Positions 19,854 to 31,595 of a stretch of 64,000 nucleotides of DNA are shown here, in pieces. Where the stretch lies: assembly GCA_028386065.3 (NCBI GenBank), contig JAKUCV010003254.1, positions 1-64,000 of the forward strand. The letters run 5' to 3'. Source of the DNA: Turnera subulata. Taxonomy: Eukaryota > Streptophyta > Magnoliopsida > Malpighiales > Passifloraceae. The notes under the pieces are model-generated. The model made no database searches, was not told the origin of the DNA, and saw only the letters and a list, made by a program, of their open reading frames with translations. Both the position numbers and the translations under genes were made by a program. Positions within the stretch are counted from its first letter, which is position 1, and every line of letters starts with the position of its first letter.

Positions 19854-20537
19854 ATGCCTGCTCCTTCATCAGTCTTCTTCGTCGAAGGTGCCAACCTTGG
19901 CAGAAGGAATCGTCTAGCCTACAGCATGGTCAACGAGCGTGCTGAAGAACTACCGAAAGAGCTTGGAAGAGTGCCGCGCTTGGTCTTCGTCGACGAATTC
20001 TACTCGTCACGGTTCTTCGTCACTCCAATGGAAGAGGTGTTCTTCCTAGAGGACCGTGGCACTCTGAGGACCTCCTACTATGGATCGGCAAACTCCATCA
20101 TGTTCTTCTTCTCCGAAAGGCTTCAGGAGTTCAACCTGGAGTCCACTTGCCACTTCCTGGAGCAAGGTACCTACTACCAGCTCTCGATGACGGCCCAGAG
20201 CATGCCCAGAGTCACTCGTCTGCCCGTAACTTGGCCCAAGGCCCGACTACTGGTGTGGAACTGCAGAGGAGTCGCAAGGCGTTCCCAGGAGTTCTCGCAT
20301 ACTTTGAGGGACCTGAAGAACCAGTACAAACCAAACATGGTTCTTCTGACAGAGACCCAGTGGCAACCTCAAGACGATCACGGTCTGATCCCACTCCGGT
20401 TCCCTCAAGCAAACCGGTTCGAGCTTCCTGGTCAGGACGGCAGAGGCGGCATGTGGTTCTCGTGGAGCGACAGTATCCAAGTCAACATCAACAACGACCC
20501 AACCAGCTTCAGGGTCAATGTCGTTCCAAGGCGTTAA
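19854..20537 (+). CDS. ORF227: unknown N-terminal domain plus LINE-endonuclease-like C-terminus, antisense in the Gypsy element
   Basis: Intact 227-codon frame. Residues 1-125 (MPAPSSVFFVEGANLGRR... SMPRVTRLPVT) match no family I know; LVFVDEFYSSRFFVTPMEE and YYGSANSIMFFFSERLQEF are shared by all four copies in the window. Residues about 130-227 resemble the first strands of the EEP (AP-endonuclease) domain of plant LINE ORF2: LLVWNCRGVARRSQEF (Asn of the active site), NQYKPNMVLLTETQ (metal-binding Glu) and GRGGMWFSWSDSIQVNI. The later catalytic His/Asp motifs are absent, so nuclease activity is unlikely. The frame is G+C-richer than its surroundings. The stop is followed by AT-rich DNA with poly(A)-like words. 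It lies opposite to the LTRs, 0.8 kb downstream of the small basic-protein gene on the same strand. Confidence 0.8.
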   Translation: MPAPSSVFFVEGANLGRRNRLAYSMVNERAEELPKELGRVPRLVFVDEFYSSRFFVTPMEEVFFLEDRGTLRTSYYGSANSIMFFFSERLQEFNLESTCHFLEQGTYYQLSMTAQSMPRVTRLPVTWPKARLLVWNCRGVARRSQEFSHTLRDLKNQYKPNMVLLTETQWQPQDDHGLIPLRFPQANRFELPGQDGRGGMWFSWSDSIQVNINNDPTSFRVNVVPRR

Positions 20538-20836
20538 ATGTATTTTCTTTTTATTTTATAAAATATCAATGTAATGTTTCGGTTTATATTCTCAATATTA
20601 GCAATATTAATAATATTTATGTTTGTAATGAAAATATCAGTATTATCAATAATATTTATATTTCCACTTATTTATGGCATCATTTACCTCATATGTGTAT
20701 GTTCTGCGACAGCTGGCGTCCCTTGACTGGATCCATAATGCACTAACTAATATGATATAGAATAATAAACAACTGGAGCAAACTATGCAAACAAGACAAC
20801 AAACACATAAAGACTGCCCAACAAGACCTAACGCCC

Positions 20837-20848
20837 GCTCCGCTACCA
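20837..20848 (-). other. Primer-binding site (copy B)
   Basis: Minus-strand TGGTAGCGGAGC three bases after the end of LTR B, identical to copy A. Confidence 0.7.
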
Positions 20849-21371
20849 AAATGCAGCGCCCCGACCCGTATTTACCGTACACAGTAAACACGTGCCGGAA
20901 CTGTGACGACCCAACCAAATAAAGACCAGCATACAGTGTAATCAACAGATAATTGGGCTCAACAGCACATAATAGGAAAACATCACAAATATCAAAACCG
21001 GCCCAATGGCCCAATAATAGTAATAACATGCACAGCGGAAGACTTATGAAACTCACATAAACACTGGATGCATAGATGCAAACTATGGATCGAAGTCCTG
21101 TCCAAGGGATAATGCTGCAGCCTGTCTGGAATGCACCCAACCTGTACAATGAACAACTCATCCTACGGGATGAAAGCCCGCAGGTGAGGGGTGAGTCCGA
21201 AGTGCTCACCGACGAAGGAAAGACAATCAAAATGAACACTAAAATTACTCAAGGTCCAAAAACAGGCAAAAACCGCCAAATACATACCAAACCGAAAGAG
21301 TGGACCCAAAACCAGGTCCAAGACCAAAAAGACTCAAATAAAATCCAATTATCCAATTTTATCTTTTCCGG

Positions 21372-21959
21372 GCCCCGTCACGGATAAGCTAGAGGTCAGA
21401 CCTGGTTATCAACACATTCCGGGTGCCAGACCAAATCCAGAGAACCCAGGGATCGACATCCCAAAAATACGAACCCAGGGATAGACATCCCAAAAATAAT
21501 CACGGGATAGACATCCCAAGCATAGACATGCTTATCAGAGTAACCCAGGTCACGGCCACCACGAAACAGTCTTAAACCATCGAGTCGTACCACTACNNNN
21601 NNNNNNNNNNNNNNNNNNNNNNNNNNNNNNNNNNNNNNNNNNNNNNNNNNNNNNNNNNNNNNNNNNNNNNNNNNNNNNNNNNNNNNNNNNNNNNNNNNNN
21701 NNNNNNNNNNNNNNNNNNNNNNNNNNNNNNNNNNGCCCCGTCACGGATAAGCTAGAGGTCAGACCTGGTTATCAACACATTCCGGGTGCCAGACCAAATC
21801 CAGAGAACCCAGGGATCGACATCCCAAAAATACGAACCCAGGGATAGACATCCCAAAAATAATCACGGGATAGACATCCCAAGCATAGACATGCTTATCA
21901 GAGTAACCCAGGTCACGGCCACCACGAAACAGTCTTAAACCATCGAGTCGTACCACTAC
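21372..21959. other. Assembly gap with uncollapsed duplication
   Basis: 138 N at 21597-21734 are flanked by the same 225-bp sequence (21372-21596 and 21735-21959). LTR A contains this segment once, so the second copy is almost certainly overlapping contig ends that were not merged. Confidence 0.9.
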
Positions 21960-22210
21960 CTATCACGTGACAATTATATTATCGTCGTCAAAATCAAATC
22001 ACAGGGATCGACATCCCTAATCAGGATACCGGGATAGACATCCCTATCCAAAACCCAAAGATCGACATCCTTATCACAATTTATTATTAATCCATTTTAT
22101 ACTTTGAACCAAAGACACAGAAAATCAACACGGGGATAAACATCCCAAAACCAAATCATGGGGATAAACATCCCAAAACCAAATCATGATACTGGGATAA
22201 ACATCCCAAA
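21433..22210. repeat. Hairpin array GGGAT-nnnn-ATCCC in LTR B
   Basis: Same units as at 16098-16510; the first units are counted twice because of the gap duplication. Confidence 0.75.
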
Positions 22211-23729
22211 ATCAACCACAGCAAATGCAACAACTAAAAGTGCAACAATCATCAAACACAACAACCGAGTAATATAGGCACATATCGAAGGAAATCCATC
22301 CTCACCTTGGCCGATTACTCAACTCCGGAAATAATGACCGGTCTGACGCCGGTTCCTCGGGAAACTGCCCGATATCCAAACCTATACATCAAAACGACAC
22401 ATACTCACATAAATGCACATAATCGGTATACTATGATGCCAACACTACGAAATTACCCATCCCGATTACTTATCCTTTATTTCCATCTTTTACCGAAAAT
22501 ATTAACCGTACGTATTTCTGAATATAATTTCGGTACCATACTTTAATTAAAACTCTTTTTCAAAATATTTTCATAAAATAACTATAATTTCCTAAAATTA
22601 TATTATCCATAATTTTTTCAGAAAATAACAACCTATTTATAATTTTCAGAAAATATTTATATAATATTTATCTTTTCTAAATATATATAGTAATAATATT
22701 TTCCAACACAAAATATAATTAATTTTAATTTTGAAAATACATATTTATATACATATACCATAATCATAATTTTCCAGACGAAATAATATACATACTAAAT
22801 TCCCAGAAATTATTTTCAAGATATAAATATATTTTTTCCAAATAATATTAGTTTTTTCCAAAACATAACTTAACTATTTATCAAAGTAACTATATTTATA
22901 TTTTCCTAAAAATACCAGAATTATATTGTACATAATTTTCTGAAAATAAATATAAATTTTTTTCAAAATTAATTTCCAGAATATAGATTAATATATATAT
23001 ATATATATATATGTATAATTTGTTTTTTTTTAAATGGACTGGGCCGTGAATAGTGCCGGCCCAGACCAAGGCAACAGCCCAGCATAGGCCTGCCAAGGTC
23101 GGCCCAGCACACACAGCCCAAGCCCAGCAACACAAAACCCAACCCAACAACAGAGATCCAAGGCGCGACCCGACCAGAAGATACGGGTCAGACGCGGGTC
23201 TCACCTCGGGTTCGGCGATGGCGGCGCGACGACAACGAGGCACGAGAGCAGAGGGGCGGCACGACAAGCGGCATGAAGCGAGCGGCAGAGACAGGTGCTG
23301 GTGTGGAGGCGGCGGCGTCGGCATGTGGCGGCAGGCGTGAGGGAACTGGATCCGTCGGGTCGCACGACGGGTCAACACTCGCCGGCTGCGCGTCAGGTGG
23401 CGGATGGCGACGGGGGAGGCGGTGTTGAGAAGGCGACTCCATGGGGAAGAGGTGGATGGCGGCGGTGCAGCGAGAAAACGGCCGGAACTCGTCGCCACGC
23501 ACAGTGACGGTGGCGCCTGGGGTGACGTACTATTCCCTTCTTTTTTTTTCCGGTTTTCCCTTTTTTCCATTTTTTCTTCTTTTCTGTAATTCTATTTATT
23601 TTTTTTTCTTTCTTCTATTTTCTTCTTTTTTTTTCCTCTGATTTTCTTTTCCCGAATTTCTTTCTTTTTTTTTTTTTCTTTTTTTCCCACTCTCTGTTTT
23701 CTTTTTTTTTCTATTTTTCTCTGTTTTTT

Positions 23730-23870
23730 TTATTTCTTTTCTCTTTTTTTCCTTTTTTTTCTTTTTCTGTCTTTTTCTTTTTCTCTCTTTTTTTCTTTTN
23801 TTATTTCTTTTCTCTTTTTTTCCTTTTTTTTCTTTTTCTGTCTTTTTCTTTTTCTCTCTTTTTTTCTTTT
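23730..23870. other. Single-N gap with duplicated pyrimidine segment
   Basis: An N at 23800 separates two copies of the same roughly 70-bp CT-rich sequence; LTR A has no such doubling. Likely an assembly join error in a low-complexity tract. Confidence 0.75.
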
Positions 23871-24247
23871 CTCCTCTCTTTTTTTTTTCTCTTCTCTTCT
23901 TCCTTTCTCTGCTTCTTCACCGGTTTCCTTCCTTTATATAAACTGTATTATTACTGTTAATCATGTGAAACAATAATGCAGGCGGGTCCGATCCGGACCA
24001 GAAAATAACTGATACCCCCTTAGTTATTTTCCGGTGTGATTTTCCGAGAAATTCCGAAACCCGAAAAATACCAACTTAGTTCCAAAAAATCCACGGGAAA
24101 ATAACGAGCGCGGGAAAACTCTCGGTTTCGAAAAACGACTCCCGATTTACCTTGAATTAATTACCCAAGATTAATTCAACAGTAAATCACGGTAAAAAGA
24201 CTTCTACAGTCCCGGTAAAAATCAAAAATTTTACCCGGGCTGTTACA

Positions 24248-24365
24248 AAATATGTTCCTGAAGAACGCATGCTTTACTATGATCTAGAAGATAATATATT
24301 TACGCTCTGGAAGAGTTAATACTCTTGAAGAATACAGAAATCCCCATTTACAGTAATAAAAGAGA
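24248..24365 (+). repeat. Mini-hairpin array (second Copia copy, left part)
   Basis: Decayed versions of the constant-loop inverted repeats of 8860-8945, for example ATCTAGAAGAT and GCTCTGGAAGAG. Confidence 0.6.
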
Positions 24366-24630
24366 TTATTATGGATCCCGTTGAATTGACTCTACTCTAT
24401 TCCCTGAAGTGAATAAGACAGTATAATTAATTGTGCTTATGGCCCTGGAAGAGGTTTTAATAGCAAAAGGAAAATATGCATATTATTATTGCATAATGGA
24501 TCCATAACTAGAGAACATTCAAAGAGGAATTGTCCTCATACATAAGGTTATACAGATATTTATCTGTTGGGTACAACATTGACTCTAAAACTCTGACCCT
24601 CGTTGTTGATGTTGACCCTAACACTGTCGT

Positions 24631-27600
24631 TGTAACGCCTCGGATTTTCGGTATTTAATTTCTATGAATTTTTTGGATTTTTTTAAAATTTTATTTCCTA
24701 TTTTACCCTTGCATAATTTTTCGGATTTTTGGTCAACAAAATAAATTTATTTTCCTTGGGAATAATAATTTATTTTTTTCGAATTTGTTCCTTGTTCGGG
24801 TTTCGTTGTAAATAAATCGCATTTCGATGTGAAATGAGGGTTCGATGTAGTAACTACGTCGTATTGAGGAAGCTAAGGCATGAAACTCATGAATAGCCGT
24901 GTTTTGACCAGGTTAGATGGGTGTGTTGACCTGGGGAGTTAAAAGGGTGAAACGACGCCGTTTTGCTAACCAAAATGACGTCGTTTTATGCTCTGGCCGA
25001 ACCCTAGGTTTACCCTAGGTATAAAGGTGTCTTTTTCTCTCTCTCTCCTCTCTTTTCTTTTCTTTTCTTTTCTTTCCGATTTCGGCTGCCTCCTCCCCCT
25101 CTCTCACCCTCAATGATCTTTCCCTTCCTCTTCCTCTTTCTCCATCCCGATTGGCCATTCCCTTCTCTCTCTTTGAAACAACTGCCGCCACAACTCCTTT
25201 CCCTTCGAGTAGTGGTGTCCACACACGAGCAAGGCAACAACTGCTGCCATCGTTACCACGTTGAGGAAGGCAGCGACTTTGGGATTTTTCTTGCTTCGTG
25301 AGGCGGGTCTGTTGGGCACGGTTTGGTGTCGGGTAGTTGTGTCGCTTGGTGGCTGAGTTTGTGGGGACGTTTCTAATCTGGTTAGTGGTGGTCGCTGGTG
25401 ACGAGTTTACTCCGGCAAGGATGTGCTTTTTGGGCTCGGGTTGGTAACTCAATCGGGTAAGGATTCGGGACCTTCAATCCTCATCTTGCTTTATTATTGT
25501 TTCCGTATTCTAAATGTATAGTTGTGTGTTGGTTTGCTGGTTCTGGGTTCCTGTTGCCGGAACTGGGATGGTCGGCGTGCCTATTTCGGTTAGAGGGCGG
25601 TAGGACTCGGCTTGGGACAGTTTTGAGTGGTTTTAGTGGAGGATTCGGGTTCTTTGGTTTTGGGGGCAGAACCATCCTAACGGGTAATAACCCTAACATC
25701 ATCTTTTTGTGTAACTTTGAGTTGGGTTGTCAGTTATTAATTATTACTGGGGTTTTGCTTGATGGGAATTTAATTTGACATTGGATTTTTATTTGAAACT
25801 TGACGAGTAATATAATGGGTTGGATTTTGAAGAACAGAGTCTGTTCCTTCTTGGTTTGGCTAAACTTTAATTGTGGTATGGCTGTTGATGTTCCATATAA
25901 TATGTTGATTCTGAGTCAGGTCTTGTGTACGTTTTGGTTTGGTCAAAGATTAAATGGATGCTATGGGTTGAATCTATCCTCACCAAGCAATGGAAAGGGG
26001 TTATTGTATTTTACAATTGTTTCATTTTAAATCAGATTTCTTAAATGTTTTCCCAGAATTGTTATGAAGTTCGTTTTGGAACTCCTAAGACAAAGTCTGA
26101 TTTGGAAAGGGTGCTTTATTCCAAAAGGCCACCTGGAATAGCATGTTAGTGGCGTTGGTTTATATAAAGGAATGGTCTTAATTCATAAAAAGGGATGTTA
26201 TTAAGATAAACAGGGTTGGACCCTTACTATTCTTGGAACATGCTTAGTCACTGCCTTATGTATGTATTTTTGTGTATATATAATTCATACTTGCCGGGCT
26301 ATGTCTCTACTTTCTTCACATATATCTATATTTATACATACGGGTTTCCAAATTTTGAGCCGCGACTTGTTCACATGATATTTCATTGAACCCGATTAAA
26401 TTAGTCTTGAAATGTTTTCCTTGTTTTCAAAGATTTTGAGTTTAGACCCTAATTTCTTGGTATGTTATGTGTCGGGTCAAATGTTTTACCGATAAACCTG
26501 AGCGGTTTAAGATAACATGCTTACTCTTCGTTATATGCTAGCCGTTAGTGACACATGTATATATATTTTGATTTAGGCATGTGTGATGCTTGAGGAGCAA
26601 CAGAATGATGTGTTAGCTCTCAAATCTCAGGACAGTTTCTACTTCTCCAGGTGAGGACTTATAAACCTTTGTATGTATTACTGCCTACAATGCTCGGTTA
26701 ATTGTCTTGGTATATAGAGTGGTGTTATTTGTTTGGCCTTGAATGCTGTACGCATGCTTGCCTGCTTGCGGATGTTCTTGCGTATACCTTGTATTTTATT
26801 GATGATGTTTCTGATGCAATGTGCATGATTACATGAACTGTGTACTAGTGTGGTATAATATGCCTGTCGAGTATGATTTGTTTGGTGTGTTAGTTAACGA
26901 GATATATGGTTTTGTGGTTCGTGTGGTGGACTATGGGCTGGAGGCCCGGGAATAAGATGTAAAATCCACACAATCCTGGACAATCATATGTAATGGTACA
27001 CGAAACTCTTTAAGCATAATTGAGAATAAAAATACTATAATAATTCTACTGTGGGGCTGTTGACCGGTTGGTTCGAGCGGGAAGTGATACCCCTCGGGAT
27101 TTCATGCTGTTTTGCATGGCATATGCGGTTTAGCATATGGGTCTGTTATGACCGGTTCTACCTCCCTCTTTCTACCTGTCTCTCTCTCTCTCTATGGATA
27201 TGTTTGGGCTTCGTGCCTGGTTTATTTGGGCTTATGCCTGGTTGTCTCATGAGACGGGACCGAGCTCGACGCACACAGTAGAGGGCCCTAATAAAACATT
27301 CAACCCTAATAACAATAATGTACAATGATAATTAAGTGATTAAAGATCAGTGTTGGTTTGAAGTCTGATGATGACTTGTTTTGTTCTTTGTGACCTGTTT
27401 GTGCATTGTGGTTACTGTTGCCTGATGCCGGTGTACTTGTAGTTGATTTGTATTTGTATACTATGGTTTATTGTTTGTGATGAGACAGTGGTTGGTCTCA
27501 CCCCCTCACAGTCTTGTCACAGGTTAACTGTTCTTTGAGCAGTGGTGCATATCAGCAGGTGACGGTGCTTTCCTCCTCGGGTCGGATCCATAGGGTTCAT

Positions 27601-27873
27601 TGCATGCATGTTGCTATGTATTTTTGTCTTCCGTTGCGTACTTGATTCTATTGTATTATTTATTATTTGATTGAATATTGATCTTGTTGTTGATACCGTA
27701 TCCCGGGTAGAAGGGCATTTTGGTCACTTCTCATGTTGTAATTAATTTAATTGGTTATTTGGGATACGGGTATTTAGTTGATGATTTTTCGTGTCCCAGG
27801 AATGATAAGGGCAATTTGGTCATTTTATATTTAAATTCTATTTTATATTATAAATTGGGAAACGGGCGTTTTA
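24631..27873 (+). mobile_element. Solo Gypsy-type LTR, 3243 bp
   Basis: Begins TGTAACGCCTCGG and ends GGGCGTTTTA, probably a mutated GGGCGTTACA, with GTCGT on both sides (24626-24630 and 27874-27878). Removing it restores continuity with the first Copia element. TATAAAGG at 25020-25027 is followed by a CT-rich leader; later come GC-rich and AT-rich parts and GGGCY-type inverted repeats (about 26930-27250). There is no internal domain, so LTR-LTR recombination removed it. Related to the LTR at 1-2031. Open frames inside are not supported as genes. Confidence 0.85.
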
Positions 27874-28474
27874 GTCGTTCTAGGAGAATCACATACCACC
27901 CATGTTGTTTTCTCCAGGTATCTCAAACACGGAGTGGGATTACACCATGATTTTCTCCTGCTTGCCACAAAGTCTCACTAATCAGTACCATGTTGGGCTT
28001 GTACTGATTCTTCATATCCCTTAATGTACGCACAAAATCTTGGGACCTTCTTGCTACACCCCTGCAATTTCATAGTAGAAGTTGTACCTTAGGCCATGTA
28101 GGTGGTAACCCAGTCACCCTTGGGACGCTCCGAGCCATCATGGAAACCTGATAGTAACTGCTTTGATTTAAAATTTGACATGAAGGCTCTAGTTGAAAAT
28201 CCTGCAGTCTATTAGATATGAAAAACATAATAGAGTTGGCCGAGCCATAAAAGGAAACCCTTAGATTGCTTTGGTTCTCTAGGAAGAATGTTTCTTCCTT
28301 AGGAGTTACAAAGAACCTACATGAATAAAGTTCATCAACAAACACTAAACGAGGAATTCTCGCCAGATCATTCGGTAATTCCTCTTGCTGCTCATTCACC
28401 ATACTATAAGCTAACCTATTCCTTCTTCCTAGAGAGGCATCCTCAACAAAGAAAACAGTAGCTGGGGAAGGCAT
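27874..28474 (-). pseudogene. ORF227 family, Copia copy 2 (split by the solo LTR)
   Basis: Starts with ATG (28474) as MPSPATVFFVEDASLGRR and matches the family through LPPTWPKVQLLL, where the Trp codon of WNCRG is a stop (28072-28070). A 17-nt deletion near 27928 shifts the frame. The end of the gene lies on the far side of the solo LTR, at about 24630-24560. TATAAGAAG lies 50-60 nt upstream (28533-28525). Antisense to the Copia element, as in the first copy. Confidence 0.85.
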
Positions 28475-28524
28475 TTTTCTTGTCTTGTTGAGTTTTCTGC
28501 ATCTTCCTGTCTCAACCGCCTCCT

Positions 28525-28533
28525 CTTCTTATA
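28525..28533 (-). promoter_or_regulatory. TATA-like box of ORF227, Copia copy 2
   Basis: Minus-strand TATAAGAAG then AGGAGG, the same as in Copia copy 1 but without the long G-run. Confidence 0.55.
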
Positions 28534-28779
28534 GTCTGAGATTAGACAGCTAGGTGTCAGTTTTTGAAATATGGACTCTTTTTCTGTCTCCGAAAAGATC
28601 CAAAAGATTTTTCGGTAATTAAAAACTTTGCATTATTTGTCAGTAAACTCCAAAGCGTTTCAATCTTCGAGGTTTTGTTTTTGGAAAAGTTTGCCACTAC
28701 TTTAATTATTGCTCAATAATTCTGATCTTTTCCGACATGAGTGGTAGAAAAAAGCTTAAAATTGGCACATACATAGCTA

Positions 28780-28930
28780 GCCTAAACCTAGCAGTTGAGT
28801 AATTGAAACTTAACATATCCATCCAGAAGCTGGAATGCACTAGCCTGGAGCTAGTAATTTTAAGTGTTTAAATACACAGCTTGCGCAGCCTGAAGCTGGC
28901 ACCAAGTTGAAGTTGGTTCATGGATTTATT
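28780..28930 (+). repeat. Mini-hairpin array (second Copia copy, right part)
   Basis: TAGC-CTGGA-GCTA, CCAGAAGCTGG and CAGCCTGAAGCTGG, matching the array at 10130-10300. Confidence 0.6.
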
Positions 28931-29499
28931 GTTTGGGATGACCGGATGGGCCATCCCGGTTCAATAATGATTCACGAAAATTATTTGGTTATTCATTGAA
29001 AAACCAGAAGTTTTTACAATCAATGAATTTCCATGAGTTTGTTTGCTGCGAAAATTAATTGTTCGGTCTTCCTAAGAAGAGGTTGGCCTAGAATCACCAG
29101 TATGCTTGGGAATAATTCAGGGACATGTATGCGGACTGATAAATCCGCCGTGTTGACCATCTAGGTAATTTTTATGATGCATCGACTAGATGGTCTATTG
29201 TGTGATGCAAGTTGGCATTGTGCGCACTTATTTTAATGGTTAAGCCACTTGCAGGTACACATCCCTAATTATGTGATAAGACTATATGTCTAGATAATAC
29301 TGGTATATTTTTTCAATGGATAATGTATATCATTGGAAATAAACCCAAACAGATCTGGGTGAATATTGACAATTGATTGCATGACCATTGTTAATGAAAT
29401 ATTACTGTTTGAGAAAATGATATTTTACTTGCAGCATCACTTGTGTGCATCAAGCCAACAAGTTATCATAAAATCTCCCCATCTTATTAGTTCATGGTC

Positions 29500-31430
29500 A
29501 CAAAACCATCTTTGGACCTTTGATTGTACAGTATATGTACCTAATGCTCCACTACAGCATAGTAAAGTGGGTCTTTAAAGAAGAATGGGAATATATGTTG
29601 AGTATGTTGGGTATGTTGATTATTAATTAGATGAAAGAGTTTACCCAACATAAGGGGGAGGAAATAAGCAGCTGGATCAAGAGTTTATTGAAATACATAT
29701 CAATATCAGTTTTGATCCTCAAACAAATTAGTGTGAACCTGAAGTTCAAAAGATGATTCATTTGCAAGAAAATTTATATGCAATTGCCAGACACATAAAG
29801 TGACCAAATCTTATATACCAGCTGCAAGTGCTCCTGATCAAATTAATGTTTCAGAAGAACAAGTATAGTATGCAAATGAATCTAAAGCACGCAAGAAGCG
29901 TAAAATATACTCGGTTCCAAAAGAAAACAAAATTCTCGATAGAGAGAATGGAGCAAAAGATATAAGATGGCCCCAGTTAGAAAAGATGGCCTCCAGTAGA
30001 GGTTCATATTAAATATCCTCCAGAAGAGGTTTTTCTGACACAATTGATAAAGTTCCAGAAGCAACTCAGGTACCTGTAATAAATGAGTATGATAAGATCT
30101 CGATTATAGTGTCAGGATTAAGATGGTACCGACGTGAAATAACCGTCGACGGAATACTTGTTTTATTTATAATATAGCGCTAAATCAAATGAGGATCATG
30201 AACCTACATCTAGTAGTCAATGTAGGCGTAGAATGATTGGTCAAATTGAGAAACATGATTAAGGCTGTGTTAGACTCGCAAGTGAAGCAAGATATTTTCC
30301 GGACCTGTAGTCCGTACACCAGATGGCGTAGAACCAGTCGATTGAAAAATGGGTATTAGTGCCAAAAGGAAATCATAATAGAGAAATTCAAAGCACGACT
30401 TATCGCACAAGGTTTTACCCAAACGACTTGATATTAATTGTGAGGAGATATACTCCCTTGTGGNAAGGTTTTACCCAAACGACTTGATATTAATTGTGAG
30501 GAGATATACTCCCTTGTGGTGGATGCAATTATTTTTGATAAGTCTGGCATAATATGAAAAATTAGAAACGCATCTAATAGATGCCCTTACAGCCTATATT
30601 TCTATGGATCCATATATCATGACGTATATAAGAGAATCCCTGAAGGATTCAAGTTGCTTGAAGAAACTAATTCCCGGGAATATACAAAATTAAGTTAAAT
30701 TGATGGTTTAAACCAATTTGTGTGTGCATAGTATAAAGTATGTGCATGAATTTATTTTTGCTTATGTTGATAATTCATATGTGTTTTGTAATTTAAATAT
30801 TATTGGAACTCCTGGAGAAGCTTCTAAATGCCGTGCTATGATGAAAAATCTCATAAAGAATTAGATTGGTCCTGAAGTACCCTATCTAAGTGCAATTTAT
30901 CTTGCTAGTAACATAAAGCCTGAAGCTTTTGCTATAAATTTATTTGCAAAATATAATTTTGCTCTAACGTATTTATATTGGAATATAATATATAAATACA
31001 TATTCTATTATCTTGGTATGTGGAATTATTTTAACCTTGTGAGGCCAAGGTGAATCTAGTTGGTTTTACAGATGTAGGTCTTTTATTTGATCCACATAAA
31101 GTACAGGCGATACATCAAGTATCATTGTGACCAGAAAACAAAGTACCGTTGTTGCCTCTTCAAATAATGGAGAAATTGTGTTCATACATGAAAATAGCCG
31201 AAAATGTGCTTGGCTAAGATCGATGATGCAGCATAGTCAAGATTCATGTGGATTAGTTAGCGAGGAAGATGTTCCAACGACGATTTATGAAGATAATGCT
31301 AGCTGCATTGTCCAATTGAAGGGAGGATACATCAAGAATCATTCAAGTGACATCTGACAGATTTATTTACAAAATCAGTTCCTACTACAACTTTTGAAGA
31401 ATTGATGAAGAGGAATGGTTTATGGAGGAT
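29500..31430 (+). pseudogene. Copia pol remnant (second copy)
   Basis: VYVPNAPLQHSKVGL-like integrase end near 29535, a linker with NESKARKKRK-like sequence near 29875, RT fragments near 30340-30900, RNase H words near 31070-31340 (DPHKVQAIHQV, TTIYEDNASCIVQLKGGYIK). The last frame (31127-31357) is the longest open part. Numerous stops and frameshifts; an assembly gap at 30464 adds a false duplication. Confidence 0.75.
30409..30519. other. Single-N gap with duplicated 55-bp segment
   Basis: The sequence 30409-30463 is repeated at 30465-30519 around one N. The first Copia element has it once. Confidence 0.85.
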
Positions 31431-31585
31431 TCGAGATATCAAGGGATGCCAAAATCAGGGGGAGTAGAATACGCACTGCACTCTTTTTTCCTTCACCAAG
31501 TTTTTGTCCCATTGGGTTTTTCTTGGTAAGGTTTTTAACGAGGCAGTACTTCCTAAGCGTATTCTATCTAAGGTGCAATGACATT

Positions 31586-31595
31586 CAAGGGGGAG
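31586..31595 (+). other. Polypurine tract of the second Copia element
   Basis: CAAGGGGGAG-type tract abutting the 3' LTR, as at 12845. Confidence 0.7.

Larger units (their letters stand above)
13893..24247 (-). mobile_element. Non-autonomous chromovirus-like Gypsy arrangement: LTR-internal-LTR-partial internal
   Basis: Read on the minus strand: LTR B (24247-20852), PBS, internal region (20851-18467), polypurine tract, LTR A (18466-15501), then a second PBS and a truncated internal copy (15500-13893). The repeated internal parts start to match at CCAAGACATG (13893 and 19247). The sequence before LTR A, GGGACGAAATTC then AAGGTGGGTAGAC, matches the conserved 3' end of Tekay-type chromoviruses, and the LTRs start TGTAACAGCCCGGG. 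No gag, protease, RT or integrase is present. Instead the internal region has two genes on the opposite strand. It probably relies on an autonomous chromovirus for movement. The left end is broken, so no target duplication is visible. Confidence 0.75.
20852..24247 (-). repeat. LTR B of the Gypsy arrangement (5' LTR)
   Basis: 3396 bp as assembled, about 3.0 kb once the duplicated segment and gaps are discounted. TGTAACAGCCCGGG at 24247 to the TGCAGCGCC end (plus reading) at 20852. Same layout and near-identical sequence to LTR A. Its 5' end abuts the second Copia copy. Confidence 0.8.
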
